6,164 nt of DNA, taken from positions 1 to 6,164 of the forward strand of contig VYCX01000333.1 of assembly GCA_009843725.1 (NCBI GenBank), written 5' to 3'. Under the pieces are notes generated by a model, which made no database searches, was not told the DNA's origin, and saw only the letters and a list, made by a program, of their open reading frames with translations. Both the position numbers and the translations under genes were made by a program. How positions within the stretch are numbered: position 1 is the stretch's first letter; each line of letters begins with the position of its first letter. Shown one piece after another: positions 5,943 through 6,164 of the stretch. Source of the stretch: Boseongicola sp. SB0675_bin_26 (GTDB lineage: Bacteria; Pseudomonadota; Alphaproteobacteria; Rhodobacterales; Rhodobacteraceae).

Positions 5943-6164
5943 TGACCGACCGGCGTTCGTTCATTGCCGGCATGCTTGCCGTCGGTCTCTGCCCCAAGCC
6001 GACATGGGCGGAGGTCGGGAGCCCGGCATTCCTGTCGGCGGGAATGACGCCAAACGGCACTCATCTGCTATGCGGCCTGACCGCACAGGGCCAGGTCTTG
6101 TTCGGACTTCCCCTGCCTGCCCGAGGCCACGCGGCGGCGGCACATCCGATGCTCGCCCAAGCCG
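5942..6164 (+). CDS. DUF1513 family protein, N-terminal part (cut by window end)
   Basis: Only the first 74 codons are present and no stop is reached. The ATG overlaps the stop of imelysin 2 (TGATG), indicating translational coupling. The N terminus has a twin-arginine-type signal: DRRSFIAG (residues 3-10) followed by a hydrophobic stretch and a likely cleavage site near WAEV (residues 22-25), so the folded protein is probably exported by the Tat system. The segment LPLPARGHAAAAHP matches the opening of DUF1513 proteins, which are predicted beta-propellers and commonly end the imelysin/di-heme oxidoreductase/imelysin set. The molecular function is unknown. Tat export could mean that a cofactor is bound before export, which is inference. 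The family call rests on this short region plus gene order. Confidence 0.85.
   Translation, partial: MTDRRSFIAGMLAVGLCPKPTWAEVGSPAFLSAGMTPNGTHLLCGLTAQGQVLFGLPLPARGHAAAAHPMLAQA

Overview
The window looks like a high-GC alphaproteobacterium, most likely Rhodobacteraceae/Paracoccaceae. I base this on GC richness, on HemP at the head of an iron cluster, and on a bacterioferritin with its own ferredoxin placed inside an imelysin cluster. The taxonomic call is inference from gene content, not a database match.

Layout. At the left edge (1-228, minus strand) is a complete 75-residue protein of unknown function. An intergenic region of about 390 bp follows. It holds a perfect 18-bp palindrome (314-331) and, nearer the right-hand genes, a compact regulatory block (509-547): a consensus TTGACA -35 box, a plausible -10 box, and a 17-bp near-palindrome between them that resembles an iron-responsive operator. 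From 617 to the right edge, nine plus-strand genes are packed with gaps of at most 19 bp or with overlaps, which suggests one operon. In order they are: a 50-residue unknown protein, HemP, a 155-residue Cys/His-rich unknown protein, an imelysin-family lipoprotein-like/periplasmic iron protein (imelysin 1), bacterioferritin-associated ferredoxin (bfd), bacterioferritin (bfr), a di-heme c-type oxidoreductase (DUF1111/DHOR family), a second imelysin, and the start of a DUF1513 protein with a twin-arginine signal, cut by the window end.

How the genes may work together. Four products carry export signals (imelysin 1, the di-heme oxidoreductase, imelysin 2, DUF1513) and form the widely occurring imelysin/DHOR/imelysin/DUF1513 set, which is associated with iron acquisition but has no settled mechanism. 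The cytoplasmic products fit heme-uptake control (HemP) and iron storage and release (Bfr with Bfd). The whole operon therefore reads as an iron-limitation unit joining a periplasmic iron-handling module to a cytoplasmic storage module under one iron-responsive promoter. The two unrecognised small proteins at its head, and the role of the periplasmic di-heme enzyme, are the least understood parts. No RNA genes, mobile elements, CRISPR arrays or terminators were found.
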